From Deltaproteobacteria bacterium (GTDB lineage Bacteria > Desulfobacterota > Desulfobacteria > Desulfobacterales > B30-G6), in NCBI GenBank assembly GCA_022340465.1, contig JAJDNW010000088.1:21047-85046 (forward strand): a stretch of 64,000 bases of DNA, given 5' to 3'. Position numbers and translations under genes: made by a program. Of the stretch, positions 43,335 through 52,501 are shown in pieces. Within the stretch, counting starts at the first letter, position 1, and every line of letters begins with the position of its first letter. The notes under the pieces are model-generated. The model worked only from the letters and a program-made list of their open reading frames with translations. It was not told the DNA's origin and made no database searches.

Positions 43335-44021
43335 CTATCCGGCCATCTTCTCGTTTGCAAGGTCGTAATAAACCGAATCCTTGAAATCGGAAATCAGCCG
43401 TGTGAAGGCTTTCCGGCTTTTTTCGCCCTCACCCAGCTTTTCATACAGACGCCCGAGGTTGAACAGGGCCACATCCTTGGCAATCGGGTTGTCATTGCCG
43501 GCGATGTCTTCGAAATAGGTCACGGCCGCCTTCAAATCCTCTTTCTGTTCATAAGCGTAACCCAAACTGCTCAAAATCAGGTTGCGGTATTCGCCTTTCG
43601 AGCCGGTGTCGTTCAGTGCCTTTTCAAACAGGCGTATCGCCTTATCTGTCTTACCGGCTTCATAGCAGAGATTGGCATAGACAACGACGGCCATCTTACC
43701 GGCATGCCGGTTCCCGTAGCTGTCCAGAATATGCTCGAAATCCGGCTCAACCTCGACAAATGCCTTAGCGGCATCGGTGTCGTTGCGCCGGGTCTCGTAT
43801 TTCTGCATCGCCTGCCGCAATAGATCGGATGCCGTGTTTTCGGCCCTGTTGGAAAAATAGCGGAAAGCGACCAACGCAATGACGAGGATGAAAAATGCGC
43901 AGGTTGCATAAATAATTTCTTTCTGATAGCGCCGTCCGAACCGGATCAGGTGCCCGGTAAACGTGATAAATTCATCCGGCTCTCTCAACAGTTGTTTTCG
44001 GGTTACGCGTTTTTTTGCCAT
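43335..44021 (-). CDS. Membrane-anchored TPR protein (YfgM-like)
   Basis: 228 aa. A basic cytoplasmic N-terminus (MAKKRVTRKQLL) is followed by one membrane helix (IIYATCAFFILVIALVAFRYF, about residues 37-57) and then tetratricopeptide repeats, e.g. YANLCYEAGKTDKAIRLFEKAL and GYAYEQKEDLKAAVTYFEDIA. The topology is like YfgM, which works with the Sec machinery and periplasmic chaperones, but this is fold-level similarity only. ATG 44021 has GGAGGAG upstream; an ORF extension to 44090 lacks one. Last gene of the minus-strand set that includes the PfkB kinase. Confidence 0.8.
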   Translation of the reverse strand: MAKKRVTRKQLLREPDEFITFTGHLIRFGRRYQKEIIYATCAFFILVIALVAFRYFSNRAENTASDLLRQAMQKYETRRNDTDAAKAFVEVEPDFEHILDSYGNRHAGKMAVVVYANLCYEAGKTDKAIRLFEKALNDTGSKGEYRNLILSSLGYAYEQKEDLKAAVTYFEDIAGNDNPIAKDVALFNLGRLYEKLGEGEKSRKAFTRLISDFKDSVYYDLANEKMAG

Positions 44022-44111
44022 TACTCCTCCAGGTGACATCAGAAACACCCGGTCAACCAAGCGTCCGCTGAGCGTTTCTATGCAAATCAATACTATCGTT
44101 AAAACCGTATG

Positions 44112-45101
44112 TCATTTTATCCGGGCCCTGATCCTGTTCCAGCCTTCGTCGGGGATGTTGGCACCCACCACCCGGCAAACCTCATAACCACAGGCGGAGC
44201 CAAGGACGCCACATTTTTCAAGTGGAAAGCCGTTCACCATGCCGAACAGGAACCCGGAGGCCCAAAGGTCTCCGGCACCGGTGGTGTCAACCACTTCCCC
44301 CAACCCGGTTACCGGCTCGATTTTTACGATGTCGGCATCCCTGGCAATGTAGCTGCCCCTTGCGCCTACCTTCAGCACGGCAATGTCCGCTTTACGTGCG
44401 AGCGACGCAATAGCGGCCTCCTCATCGTTCCGACCGGTAAAGGCTCGAACCTCGTCTTCGTTGCCGATCAGGATGTCGACATAGCGTTCGACAATATCTT
44501 CGAGGATGTCCCGCGATGCCTCGACGATCGTATAACTTGCCAGGTCGAGAGAAATTAAAGCGCCCGCATTCTTGGCGCATTTGACGGCGGCATAAATCAA
44601 TTCCTCGTTGAACAAAAGGTAACCTTCGACATGCACGATGGCCACATCGGAGAATTCGCTTGCGGCGACTTCATCCACGGTCAATTCGGAAGATGCCCCC
44701 AGAAAGGTAAACATGGACCGCTGGGCATCGGGTGTTATAATGGAAAGCACCCTCCCCGTGGGGGATGCGGATTTGAACAGATGGGGTTCGACACCATTTG
44801 TTCTCAGAGCTTCTTCGAACAGGGCTGCCAGCTCGTCCTTGCCACATTTGCCGATGAACCGCGACAATCCGCCGAGTTTCGCGATACCAACGGTCGTGTT
44901 GCAGGCGGAACCGCCTGGAACGGTGGTTGTGCCGTTTCGTGTCGTGGCCAGCGCCATATCCATGAAAGGGAGGTCCACAAGCATCATTCCGCCTTTGGCG
45001 CCTCCCGTTTTTTCCAAAAAATCATCGTTTTCGTAGGCGAGGACGTCCATCAAGGCGGATCCGATGCCGGCTATTTTTTTTGGGGGGTTGTTTTTCAGCA
45101 T
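44112..45101 (-). CDS. PfkB-family carbohydrate/nucleoside kinase
   Basis: Ribokinase-fold kinase, 329 aa. N-terminal KIAGIGSALMDVLAY, substrate-side GGSACNTTVGIAKLGG, and the PfkB signature DTTGAGDLWASGFLFGMVNG with the catalytic Asp. Resembles adenosine/ribokinase-like proteins annotated in many Desulfobacterota. The substrate is not decidable from sequence. Preceded on the same strand by the SH3 protein gene with 25 nt between them. Confidence 0.87.
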   Translation of the reverse strand: MLKNNPPKKIAGIGSALMDVLAYENDDFLEKTGGAKGGMMLVDLPFMDMALATTRNGTTTVPGGSACNTTVGIAKLGGLSRFIGKCGKDELAALFEEALRTNGVEPHLFKSASPTGRVLSIITPDAQRSMFTFLGASSELTVDEVAASEFSDVAIVHVEGYLLFNEELIYAAVKCAKNAGALISLDLASYTIVEASRDILEDIVERYVDILIGNEDEVRAFTGRNDEEAAIASLARKADIAVLKVGARGSYIARDADIVKIEPVTGLGEVVDTTGAGDLWASGFLFGMVNGFPLEKCGVLGSACGYEVCRVVGANIPDEGWNRIRARIK

Positions 45102-45126
45102 GTTTCAACACCTAAGATCGCGCTAT

Positions 45127-45567
45127 CTACCACAACAGCGACTTGTAGATCCACCCGCTGTCCCCGTCCGCGTGGAGAATATGTCGCCAGTTGCCCTTTT
45201 TGCCGATAACTTTAAATGGGATTCCGCTGCCCACTGTAAAAATGACGGGATTGTCCGTCCCGGGCCCCGAACGAACATTGCAGTTTTCCCTGACGGTAAT
45301 CACGGTCGGTGTGTTATCGACAAGGGATTTATGGATCCAGCCCTTGTCGCCCTCATAATCGGTGAAGCCGTACCAGTCGCCCGATTTACGTTCCACCATG
45401 ATCGGATGATATTTTTCGACCTGCCACAGCACTTCGTGGTTCGTTCCGGGGCCCGATCGGATATTGGCGATGGATGCCGAAACGGCCATGCGGTCCGCCA
45501 ATGCGGTTCCAGCCGCAACCAGACTCCACAGCACCAATACCGCTGTATAATATTTAACGTTATGCAT
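45127..45567 (-). CDS. Exported protein with two bacterial SH3 domains
   Basis: About 146 aa. Signal peptide YYTAVLVLWSLVAAGTALA followed by two SH3b units, each with N(I/V)RSGPGTNHEVLW or NVRSGPGTDNPVIF and ending GDKGWIHKSLV or GDSGWIYKSLL. Such domains bind peptidoglycan or other wall components in the periplasm. Start set at 45567 because it gives a signal peptide and lies 5 nt after the zinc-ribbon gene stop; a longer ORF runs over that gene. Confidence 0.83.
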   Translation of the reverse strand: MHNVKYYTAVLVLWSLVAAGTALADRMAVSASIANIRSGPGTNHEVLWQVEKYHPIMVERKSGDWYGFTDYEGDKGWIHKSLVDNTPTVITVRENCNVRSGPGTDNPVIFTVGSGIPFKVIGKKGNWRHILHADGDSGWIYKSLLW

Positions 45568-45572
45568 CGCTA

Positions 45573-45818
45573 TCAACCATTGGGGCCGGGAATGGTATAC
45601 GTGGTGCACGAACCGCTGGAACAGGTGCGGGTTTGAGACGTGGCTCCGGCTTTCTGCCCATTGCCGGTGCCCATGGCAAAACTCGTTGAACTGAGAACCC
45701 GTTCGCACTCCTGCGACCCGCATTGCGGGCAGCTAAGGTCCACCTCGTCATTTTTATTCATCACCAGCAACTCAAAAAACTCATTGCATTTCAAACACTT
45801 GAATTCAAATATCGGCAT
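45573..45818 (-). CDS. FmdB-family zinc ribbon protein
   Basis: 81 aa. MPIFEFKCLKCNEFFELL and SCPQCGSQECERVLSSTSF give the two CxxC knuckles of the FmdB ribbon, more complete than in the 17357 gene. The tail has further cysteines (TRTCSSGSCTTY). The ORF extends upstream to 46004, but the family start at 45818 with GGACGGGG is preferred. Role unknown; between a histidine kinase and the SH3 gene. Confidence 0.83.
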   Translation of the reverse strand: MPIFEFKCLKCNEFFELLVMNKNDEVDLSCPQCGSQECERVLSSTSFAMGTGNGQKAGATSQTRTCSSGSCTTYTIPGPNG

Positions 45819-45882
45819 TTTCCCCGTCCTTTGTCTGCGTTTTTTCCAAAGTATTATTTTTACAATTACAGGAAAGTGTTTG

Positions 45883-48144
45883 TCAAGGAAGGATGCCTTT
45901 TTGGTTGGTGTCAAAAACGCCCGGGCCATCCGTTGCGTGAAACGGGAGAGCGGCAGGAAGTGCAATTCTGAAAAGCGTCCCTTTGGCCGGCTCGCTTTCG
46001 ACATGGATGCTGCCGTTGTGCTTCCGCACGATTTCGTGGGAGATGTACAGGCCCAGGCCGGTTCCCTCCCCGACCTCTTTGGTCGTAAAAAACGGTTTGA
46101 ACATGTCCCGCCGGACGTCTGGCGTTACCCCCGGCCCGGAATCCTCGCAAGAAAAAATGACGCGACCGCTTTGCGGCTCATAACCGGTCGAAAGGGTGAC
46201 CTCCCCCCCGTTCCGGTCAGTGGCTTGAAGGGCATTTTTGAGGATGTTCACGGCCACCTGACCCAGGCTGGCATAGTTGCCGCAAATCCGCGGAAGATCG
46301 TCGCCGAGACGGAGATCGACCCGTGGGCAGGCCGGTTTGAACTGGTTTCTGAGCACGCGCACCGCGTCACCGATAACGGCATTCAGATCAACCTTTTCCT
46401 TGTAGCTGCTCGTCTGCCGCGACAGCCCCAGGAGGCTGGCCACAACCGCTTTGGCTCTTTTGAGCTCCCGGCCGGCAACCCTCAGATCCTGCAGTACAGC
46501 GGCTTTGTCTCCGACAAGTCCGTCGTCTTTTTCGAGCTCCTCCACGCCGGATTGAAGGAGGCTGATGGAGGAAGCCAGCGGATTGTTCAATTCGTGAGCG
46601 GTACCGGCCACCAGCAGACCGATGGAGGCAAGGCTTTCCGATCGCACCAGTTGTTCCTGGGTTTTTTCCTTTTCCAAAAGCGCCCCCTGCAGCTCTCTGG
46701 TTCGCTGATCGACACGCAGTTCCAGCGTTTTGTTGAGTTCGTCAAGACGGCGGTAGGATGAAGCGTTCTCGACAGCCAGAGTGGTCTGCATGGCCAGGGT
46801 GGTTAGAAGGTCGATCTCTTCCCTGCTGAACAGGTTGCCGTTTTTCTTCTGGCCGCAACCGATGAAGCCGAGGAGGCGTCCATTGAAAATAAGCGGTAAA
46901 ACAATCTCCACGGAAATGGCGGCCATATCGTCAAGCACCTGCCGGGCGGAAGCCTCTCCTCTTTTTTCCAGGAGTTTCGTTTTGATGACGGCCTGGCGGC
47001 GCCGCCTTAACCAGTTGACCAGCGGCGATTGCTGCAAATAGACATTTTTTGACCCGCATGAACCCTTCTGGCAAGCGACGGGAACCACCTGAAACCCCGC
47101 CGCAGTAAACGTATTCAGAAACAGATGGCAGGCACTCAGCCTGATCCGATCGATGGCGGTAATGGAAAGGTGGCGGGCGATGGCGGCCACATCCAGGGTT
47201 GAAATAATCGTTTGCCCAAGTTTTTTGACGACTTTCTGGTGGTCGAACTTCTCTCTGTGAAAGCGTTGATCGAGGGCTTTCTGAATGTACGTTTTGACCG
47301 GACCGAAAATCGTAGCGACAATCACAAAAAGCACCAGGTTGTAGAATAGCCTGTTTTCCAAGCCAAGCCAGGTCAGGTACTTGTTGGCCATGATGACCAT
47401 CAGGGAATATACACACAGCAACGAGGCCGTCAACAACGAGTACAAAAGGCTTTTCTTGATGATGCCCCCCATGTCCAGCAGATCATATCGCAGAAGTCCG
47501 ACGGTAAAAACGGCTAAAGGTATGAAACTGAAAGCCCCGGGTGGGTAGATGGAAAATCCCAAAATAGGAAACACATTCAACCCGTTTAGCATCCCCATGG
47601 TGCCGAAACCGATGCACAGATATGTCAGTTTGTTTTTCCGAATGCTGCTGGTTTCACGATGAATTGCCATTCCCAGCAGGAACAGGCAATACATCAGCGT
47701 CATGAGGGCGCCGATGCCGATAAGCGGATAAAGTGTTCCGCCTCGGCCGAAATATCCGAAAGTGTGGTGCTGCATGCCTGCAATCATATAAGGCGTGAAG
47801 GCGAAAGGCATCAGCAGGGCGGCATAGACGTACGCAGCTGCCGGCAACCACTTGTGGCCGTTTATATCGAGGTAGGATCTAAAAAAGTGCATGAACAACG
47901 GGATGGTGAAAACGACGGAGCAGTGATCCAAACGGCTAGTCCAGAGTGCCAACGGCCTGGATCCGGTGTTGAAAAGCACAAGAATGTCCACATAGAGAAA
48001 GGTGCCGGAAAGGGATATGCAAAAAAGCAGACGGTTCACCGGCGTTTCAAGCCCCTTTCTCAAGGTCAGCAGCCCAAGGGCTGCATAACACAAAAGCGTC
48101 AAAAGCGGTGGGAGAGAATATAGCATGGCTCGACCGTCCATCAT
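45883..48144 (-). CDS. Sensor histidine kinase with polytopic N-terminus and GAF domain
   Basis: About 753 aa. The first 280 residues carry seven to eight membrane helices (e.g. LPPLLTLLCYAALGLLTL), like the 7TM-type histidine kinase N-terminal region. A GAF-like domain follows at about 310-500 (STLDVAAIARHLS...EEIDLLTTLAMQTTLAVENA), then a coiled coil, HisKA with His in VAGTAHELNNPLASS, and HATPase (NILKNALQATDRNGG, DSGPGVTPD, GTGLGLYI). No receiver or partner regulator is adjacent. ATGs at 48144/48141 follow AAGGAC; ATG 48177 is an alternative. Confidence 0.88.
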   Translation of the reverse strand: MMDGRAMLYSLPPLLTLLCYAALGLLTLRKGLETPVNRLLFCISLSGTFLYVDILVLFNTGSRPLALWTSRLDHCSVVFTIPLFMHFFRSYLDINGHKWLPAAAYVYAALLMPFAFTPYMIAGMQHHTFGYFGRGGTLYPLIGIGALMTLMYCLFLLGMAIHRETSSIRKNKLTYLCIGFGTMGMLNGLNVFPILGFSIYPPGAFSFIPLAVFTVGLLRYDLLDMGGIIKKSLLYSLLTASLLCVYSLMVIMANKYLTWLGLENRLFYNLVLFVIVATIFGPVKTYIQKALDQRFHREKFDHQKVVKKLGQTIISTLDVAAIARHLSITAIDRIRLSACHLFLNTFTAAGFQVVPVACQKGSCGSKNVYLQQSPLVNWLRRRRQAVIKTKLLEKRGEASARQVLDDMAAISVEIVLPLIFNGRLLGFIGCGQKKNGNLFSREEIDLLTTLAMQTTLAVENASSYRRLDELNKTLELRVDQRTRELQGALLEKEKTQEQLVRSESLASIGLLVAGTAHELNNPLASSISLLQSGVEELEKDDGLVGDKAAVLQDLRVAGRELKRAKAVVASLLGLSRQTSSYKEKVDLNAVIGDAVRVLRNQFKPACPRVDLRLGDDLPRICGNYASLGQVAVNILKNALQATDRNGGEVTLSTGYEPQSGRVIFSCEDSGPGVTPDVRRDMFKPFFTTKEVGEGTGLGLYISHEIVRKHNGSIHVESEPAKGTLFRIALPAALPFHATDGPGVFDTNQKGILP

Positions 48145-48443
48145 CTGTCCTTGTTTGGGCTCTTTCGGGGGACGCATACGGAGTAGTTACTGGATCACTT
48201 GGACCCTTGAATCCTCGGCCCCTATACCCTATTTAAATGGACAGGAAGGAGGGTGCAAGACGGGAAGGCTTGGGATATAATACGGAGATAAATTGGGGAG
48301 GGAGGAAACAGGTTTTCAGGCGGTTGATGATATGCCGCCTTGAAAAGACCTGCATTGATTTTCGGGTTTGCCGGAATTCTGCCTATTATGATTCGCTTGC
48401 CTACCCTGCAGCAAGCTGCAGGGAATGCGCTCGCTATCTCGGT
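48145..48443. repeat. Intergenic region with repeat module and hairpin
   Basis: Between recN and the kinase gene. Holds a GGACCCTTGAATCCTCGGCC module (48192-48231), also seen near 3195-3235, and a perfect hairpin CCCTGCAG-CAAG-CTGCAGGG (48404-48423) 20 nt past the recN stop without a T-run. No gene is supported. Confidence 0.5.
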
Positions 48444-50150
48444 TCAACCGGTTGTATTCTCCAGCATCTCCCGGGCATGCGCCAGGGTTTTGGGCGTCAT
48501 CTCTTCCCCTCCCAACATCCTGGCTATTTCCGTCACCCGGTCCTGCCTGTTCAGCCGGTCGATAACGGTTCTGGTTCTGCCGGCATGAACCTGTTTTGAA
48601 ATCCTGTAATGGACGCTGCCGAATTTGGCTATCTGTGGCAGGTGGGTAATGCAGATCACCTGGTGAATGGCCGACAGATCGGACAATTTTTTCCCTACGA
48701 CTTCCGCAACACCGCCGCCGATGCCGGCATCCACTTCGTCGAAAACAACGGTTTCGACGGCATCTTTGTGTGCCAGAATGGCTTTTAGCGCCAGAACGAC
48801 GCGTGAAAGCTCTCCCCCGGAAGCGATGTCCGCCAGCGGCTTCAAGGTCTCCCCGACATTGGGGGCTATCATGAACGCGGCGCTTTCCAGGCCCGTTTCG
48901 GTGATCGCGTACCCCTCGGTCTGCAGGTGCTCGTCAATGCTCTTCTCCGCGGGTGTTTTCGACAATATCACCTGAAAGCGGGTGTGCGGCATTTTGAGGG
49001 AGGCCAGTTCCCGTTCCACCTTTTTGCCCACCGCATCGGCAGCTTCCCCCCTTTTTTTCGAAAGCCGTCTGCAGGTCTGCAGGGTTTCAGCATAAGCCTT
49101 TTCAAGCGCCGATTCGACAGAAACGATGGTGTCTCCCAGGTTTTGAATGGCATCCATTTCCCGCTGGATGTTGTCGGCCCGTTCCAGTACTTTTTCCAGG
49201 GAATCACCATATTTTCGCTTCAGGGCACTCAACAACTCCAACCGCTCTTCTATCTCCGTGAGGCGCGTTTCATCCGTCCGTATCCGCGGCAGATAATCAC
49301 GCAGTTCGTGAACGATGTCCTCTATCGTGAAAACGGCGTCGGCAACACCCTCCGCCGGCGCGGCCAGCAACGGATCCATCGGAGCGACCGCCGCCAGTTC
49401 CTTTTTTACATGGGACAGCTGCTCAACGACGGCACCGCTGGCGTTGTAAAGGAGTTCCATGCAGTTGTAGACCGTCTGGTACAGCCTTTCGGCATTTTTC
49501 AGCCGTGAAGCCTCCTGCGCCAGTTCGCTGTCCTCGCCGGGTGAAACCCGTGCCGACTGTATCTCTTTTTTCTGAAAACCCAGGAGTTCGATCTGATCGG
49601 CCTGGTTTTTCCTCTGCCGTTTGAGCCGTCTCAACTCCCGCATCAGGGAGGCCTGCCGGTGATAGGCATCGAAAACCTTTTGCCGAAGTGCGGCAGCGCC
49701 CCCGAACTGATCGAGAATCAGAAGCTGACGGTCTTCTTTCATCAGCCCCTGATGCGCATGCTGGCCGGAAATGCTGGCCATGTGCCGGGTGATTTCCTTC
49801 AAAACCTGCATGGTGGTCAACCGGCCGTTCACGTAAACGCGATGTCGCTCTTGGCGGGAAATGGTCCGCTTGATCAGAAGGCCTTCTGCAGTATCGAAGT
49901 CTTGGGCCCGCATGGCCTCGGCCGCCGGGCTGGCGGGACCAACAGTGAAAAACGCCTCCAACTCGGCTGTTTCGGCCCCGGTCCTTATCAAGTTCGCTGA
50001 TGCCCGGCTCCCGAGAAGCAGGTTGACGGCGTTGATGATGATCGATTTTCCGGCACCGGTTTCGCCGCTTAAAATCGACAGCCCCCCGGATAAACGGATG
50101 CGCAGGTCGTCGATAATGGCGAAATTTTTTATGAACAGTTCCTGCAGCAT
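48444..50150 (-). CDS. recN: DNA repair protein RecN
   Basis: SMC-like ATPase for double-strand break repair, 568 aa: LFIKNFAIIDDLRIRL and Walker A LSGETGAGKSIIINAVN at the N-terminus, a central coiled coil of about 330 residues, and the C-terminal signature LADIASGGELSRVVLALKAIL with Walker B VVFDEVDAGIGG. Length and order are normal for RecN. It starts 3 nt after the potassium-channel gene, so the two are cotranscribed. Confidence 0.95.
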   Translation of the reverse strand: MLQELFIKNFAIIDDLRIRLSGGLSILSGETGAGKSIIINAVNLLLGSRASANLIRTGAETAELEAFFTVGPASPAAEAMRAQDFDTAEGLLIKRTISRQERHRVYVNGRLTTMQVLKEITRHMASISGQHAHQGLMKEDRQLLILDQFGGAAALRQKVFDAYHRQASLMRELRRLKRQRKNQADQIELLGFQKKEIQSARVSPGEDSELAQEASRLKNAERLYQTVYNCMELLYNASGAVVEQLSHVKKELAAVAPMDPLLAAPAEGVADAVFTIEDIVHELRDYLPRIRTDETRLTEIEERLELLSALKRKYGDSLEKVLERADNIQREMDAIQNLGDTIVSVESALEKAYAETLQTCRRLSKKRGEAADAVGKKVERELASLKMPHTRFQVILSKTPAEKSIDEHLQTEGYAITETGLESAAFMIAPNVGETLKPLADIASGGELSRVVLALKAILAHKDAVETVVFDEVDAGIGGGVAEVVGKKLSDLSAIHQVICITHLPQIAKFGSVHYRISKQVHAGRTRTVIDRLNRQDRVTEIARMLGGEEMTPKTLAHAREMLENTTG

Positions 50151-50153
50151 GAA

Positions 50154-51161
50154 TCAGTACTTCCGCCGCACCTTGGCAATGTTGTCCACATCCCCCATCA
50201 CGATGAGCGTCATCCCCTTCTCAAGAATCAACTGCGGCGAGGGGTTGAACTCCATCTCCCGGTTCCGGTGCCTGACGCCTAGAACCAGCAGCTCATGATC
50301 CTTCTTCAAGCTGCTTTCCATGAGGCTTTCTCCGACCAGCGGCGACTGGTCGGAAATATTGATCTGGTGAATGCGCAGGTTTCCCCTGCTGCTGCGCAGC
50401 ATGCTGTCCAGAAAATCGACGGCCGCCGGACGTATCATTTCGGAAGCCATTCTCAGGGCGCCGATGTAATTGGGTGAAACGACACTGTTGGCCCCGGCAC
50501 GCCGCATTTTTGGCTCGAGATCCTTGCTGATGACCCGGCTGATAATCCTCACCCGGCTGTTGAGCATCCTGGCGCTCATGGTGGTAAAGAGGTTGTCCTT
50601 GTCGGAAGAAAGCGTCACGATGATCCCCGCCGCCTTATCGATTCCGGCCGCCGTCAGGCTGGCATCGTCGGCGGCATCACCCTGGATGTAAAGCAAGTCT
50701 CCAACCTCTTTGCAGCGATCGATACTCTCTGCGTCCTTCTCGATAAGCACCGCCGTCTCCCCGTTTTTGATGAGTTCGGCAAGTACCGGCCGGCCGGTCT
50801 CCCCTCCGCCGCAAACGATGTAGTGGTTTTTCAGTTTGCTGATCTCTTTTTCCATCTTTTTTTTCCTCAAGATCCCCGAAAGTTCGCCATCGATGATGAT
50901 TGCCGTCAGGGTACTGATGCCGTACAGGATGACCCCCATGCCAAAGGTGATCAGGATGATGGTGTAAATTTGGGCTGCTACGTTGCCGGTTACGGCGGTC
51001 ACCTCGCCATAGCCGACCGTCGTCAGGGATATGACGGTCATGAACAGGCAGTCCATGAAACTGCTCTGGCCCCGGTAAATGATATAATATCCCAAACTGC
51101 CCGCCATGATTACACAGAAGACAACGATCAGAATCAGGATAAGTCGTCGTTTGATCCCCAT
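50154..51161 (-). CDS. Potassium channel with TrkA (RCK) domains
   Basis: 335 aa. Two membrane helices flank a pore loop with the selectivity filter SLTTVGYGEV (TVGYG core), followed by an RCK/TrkA-N Rossmann fold (HYIVCGGGETGRPVLAELI, IQGDAADDASLTAAGI) and a TrkA-C domain. A ligand-gated K+ channel of the MthK/Kch type. Its start overlaps the stop of the small upstream gene by one base. Confidence 0.92.
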   Translation of the reverse strand: MGIKRRLILILIVVFCVIMAGSLGYYIIYRGQSSFMDCLFMTVISLTTVGYGEVTAVTGNVAAQIYTIILITFGMGVILYGISTLTAIIIDGELSGILRKKKMEKEISKLKNHYIVCGGGETGRPVLAELIKNGETAVLIEKDAESIDRCKEVGDLLYIQGDAADDASLTAAGIDKAAGIIVTLSSDKDNLFTTMSARMLNSRVRIISRVISKDLEPKMRRAGANSVVSPNYIGALRMASEMIRPAAVDFLDSMLRSSRGNLRIHQINISDQSPLVGESLMESSLKKDHELLVLGVRHRNREMEFNPSPQLILEKGMTLIVMGDVDNIAKVRRKY

Positions 51162-51499
51162 TAAAATTCGACCTGCTGGACGGGTTCGCAGCGGCTGATG
51201 GCGCGCCGTATCTTTTGTTGTTCATGCCGGTCGGCAACGGGTACGACCAGGGAAACCGGGCGGCCGCTCTCGTCGGTTTTGTACTGAAATTGTTGGATGA
51301 ACCCGGCAACGCGGGCATAGCAGACGCCTCCGGCACCGCAGCAGGTGGTGTCGAAAAGCGCGCACCCGACCAGGTATAATACGTCACGGCCTTCAAAGGG
51401 AAGTACCGCTTCTTTGGCGAAAAGATACTCCCCGCCGATGGCCTTGACCGACCGGTTCAGTTCTGGGTGGACGAAATCTTTTGTATCGATTGTCACCAT
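51161..51499 (-). CDS. Conserved small protein of unknown function
   Basis: 112 aa, not recognised. It has a cysteine group in YLVGCALFDTTCCGAGGVCYARVAGFI and ends in a charged stretch (EQQKIRRAISRCEP). No signal peptide or clear membrane helix. The start is set at ATG 51499, with GGCGG upstream; a TTG at 51523 is in frame. The one-base overlap with the potassium-channel gene and tight link to recN say it is a real, expressed gene. The Cys pattern may bind a metal. Confidence 0.65.
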   Translation of the reverse strand: MVTIDTKDFVHPELNRSVKAIGGEYLFAKEAVLPFEGRDVLYLVGCALFDTTCCGAGGVCYARVAGFIQQFQYKTDESGRPVSLVVPVADRHEQQKIRRAISRCEPVQQVEF

Positions 51500-51586
51500 A
51501 CGCACACAGCCGCCTTTCGACAAATGGCCCTCAACGGTGACGACACTTCTACCATCTTACCAGAGGGTGCCATGATCAGCCGGTAG

Positions 51587-51790
51587 CTATTGGCCGTCCC
51601 CCCTCTGCCGGACGAAACCAGGGCCGGGCTTCATTGCCGCGCTTCTGCGGTTCAGGCACACTCGGCAACGGTCATTACTGCATGCCTGGCACGCAAAACA
51701 GCGCTTACAGTTGTTTTTCTTGAGGGTCCCGGGGATCCGCGCGGGAACATATACCTTGCCGATCAACCCGGGCCTGCAGACAAAAGGCAT
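51587..51790 (-). CDS. Possible small Cys-rich protein
   Basis: 67 codons. The centre reads CKRCFACQACSNDRCRVCLNR: six cysteines in CxxCxxCxxC-x4-CxxC spacing, a pattern hard to get by chance and typical of zinc or Fe-S binding. AGGAT lies 8 nt before the ATG. No homologue is recalled, so this remains tentative; it could also be a degraded ferredoxin-like gene. Confidence 0.4.
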   Translation of the reverse strand: MPFVCRPGLIGKVYVPARIPGTLKKNNCKRCFACQACSNDRCRVCLNRRSAAMKPGPGFVRQRGDGQ

Positions 51791-51827
51791 GGCACCATCC
51801 TAATTATATTGAACATAAAAGCAAGTC

Positions 51828-51854
51828 CCTAAAATTTGAAACGCTCAATTTAGG
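51828..51854 (+). repeat. GAAACGCTCAA element, single copy
   Basis: CCCTAAAATTTGAAACGCTC followed by AATTTAGG; the ends CCTAAA and TTTAGG are inverted, so this copy folds on itself. Same core as at 7257-7273 and 58653-58681. Confidence 0.65.
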
Positions 51855-52010
51855 TTGTAGTCGCCATAATAAAATACTGCTATACAGGATCGGTGTCAAA
51901 CATAGAACGAGAATGCAACAGGATCTTGCTTAAATGAGCATTGTGTATTATCATTCCGTAAAGTCCGTTCAAATCGGAAAGGCAAACGGCATTTTCATCG
52001 AAGCAGGCAT

Positions 52011-52475
52011 ATGATTTTTACCTCAGGTCCGGCGACCCGGCATCCCATCATCGTTCTGATTGTGGCATTCTGCATGCTCACTTCCGCATGCGCCTCGGGC
52101 CGAAAAAAGACCGAACCGGTTCCAAAATGGCTTACGTCAACACCTTCGGACGACCAGTATTTCTATGCCGTGGGCATTTCAGGAAAGACCCGTATGATCA
52201 AGGATGCCTGGAATCAGGCGGCAAACCGCGCCAGGGCGGAGTTGGGACGGGTGATCGTTTCGCATGTGTCCAGCCACGACCTCGTAATCAGCACGTCTAA
52301 AAGTGAGTATTCCAGACAGCTCGTGGAAGTGCTGTCCGACACGGAGCTCAACTACACGGAAGTCGTCGAGCGCTGGTATGACAAACAGGGCCGTTACGGC
52401 CCGGCCGACCATTATTACGTGCTCATCCGAATGGAAAGAAAACAAGCCGCCGCCATCCTGAAAACGTTGCAGTAA
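52011..52475 (+). CDS. LPP20-like lipoprotein
   Basis: 154 aa. Signal peptide with lipobox LTSAC (Cys about residue 27): HPIIVLIVAFCMLTSAC. The mature part has PKWLTSTPSDDQYFYAVGIS, AWNQAANRARAELGRVI and a C-terminal YYVLIRMERKQAAAIL, the shape of the LPP20 family of outer-membrane lipoproteins, related to a fold shared by FlgT/TolB-like domains. Function unknown. The DUF2914 gene starts 26 nt downstream and is probably cotranscribed. Confidence 0.78.
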   Translation: MIFTSGPATRHPIIVLIVAFCMLTSACASGRKKTEPVPKWLTSTPSDDQYFYAVGISGKTRMIKDAWNQAANRARAELGRVIVSHVSSHDLVISTSKSEYSRQLVEVLSDTELNYTEVVERWYDKQGRYGPADHYYVLIRMERKQAAAILKTLQ

Positions 52476-52501
52476 CTCAGTTATGATACGGGGAGGACCC
52501 C

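Larger units (their letters stand above)
51500..52010. other. Long intergenic region with possible Cys-rich ORF and a repeat
   Basis: 511 nt before the lipoprotein gene. It contains a possible Cys-rich small gene (51587-51790, minus strand), one GAAACGCTCAA element (51828-51854), and about 150 nt before the lipoprotein start with no clear promoter. Everything else appears empty. Confidence 0.5.

Noticed and set aside
48237..48599. 120-codon plus-strand ORF between the kinase gene and recN
   Set aside because: It runs into recN on the opposite strand, has no recognisable domain and crosses repeat-like DNA.
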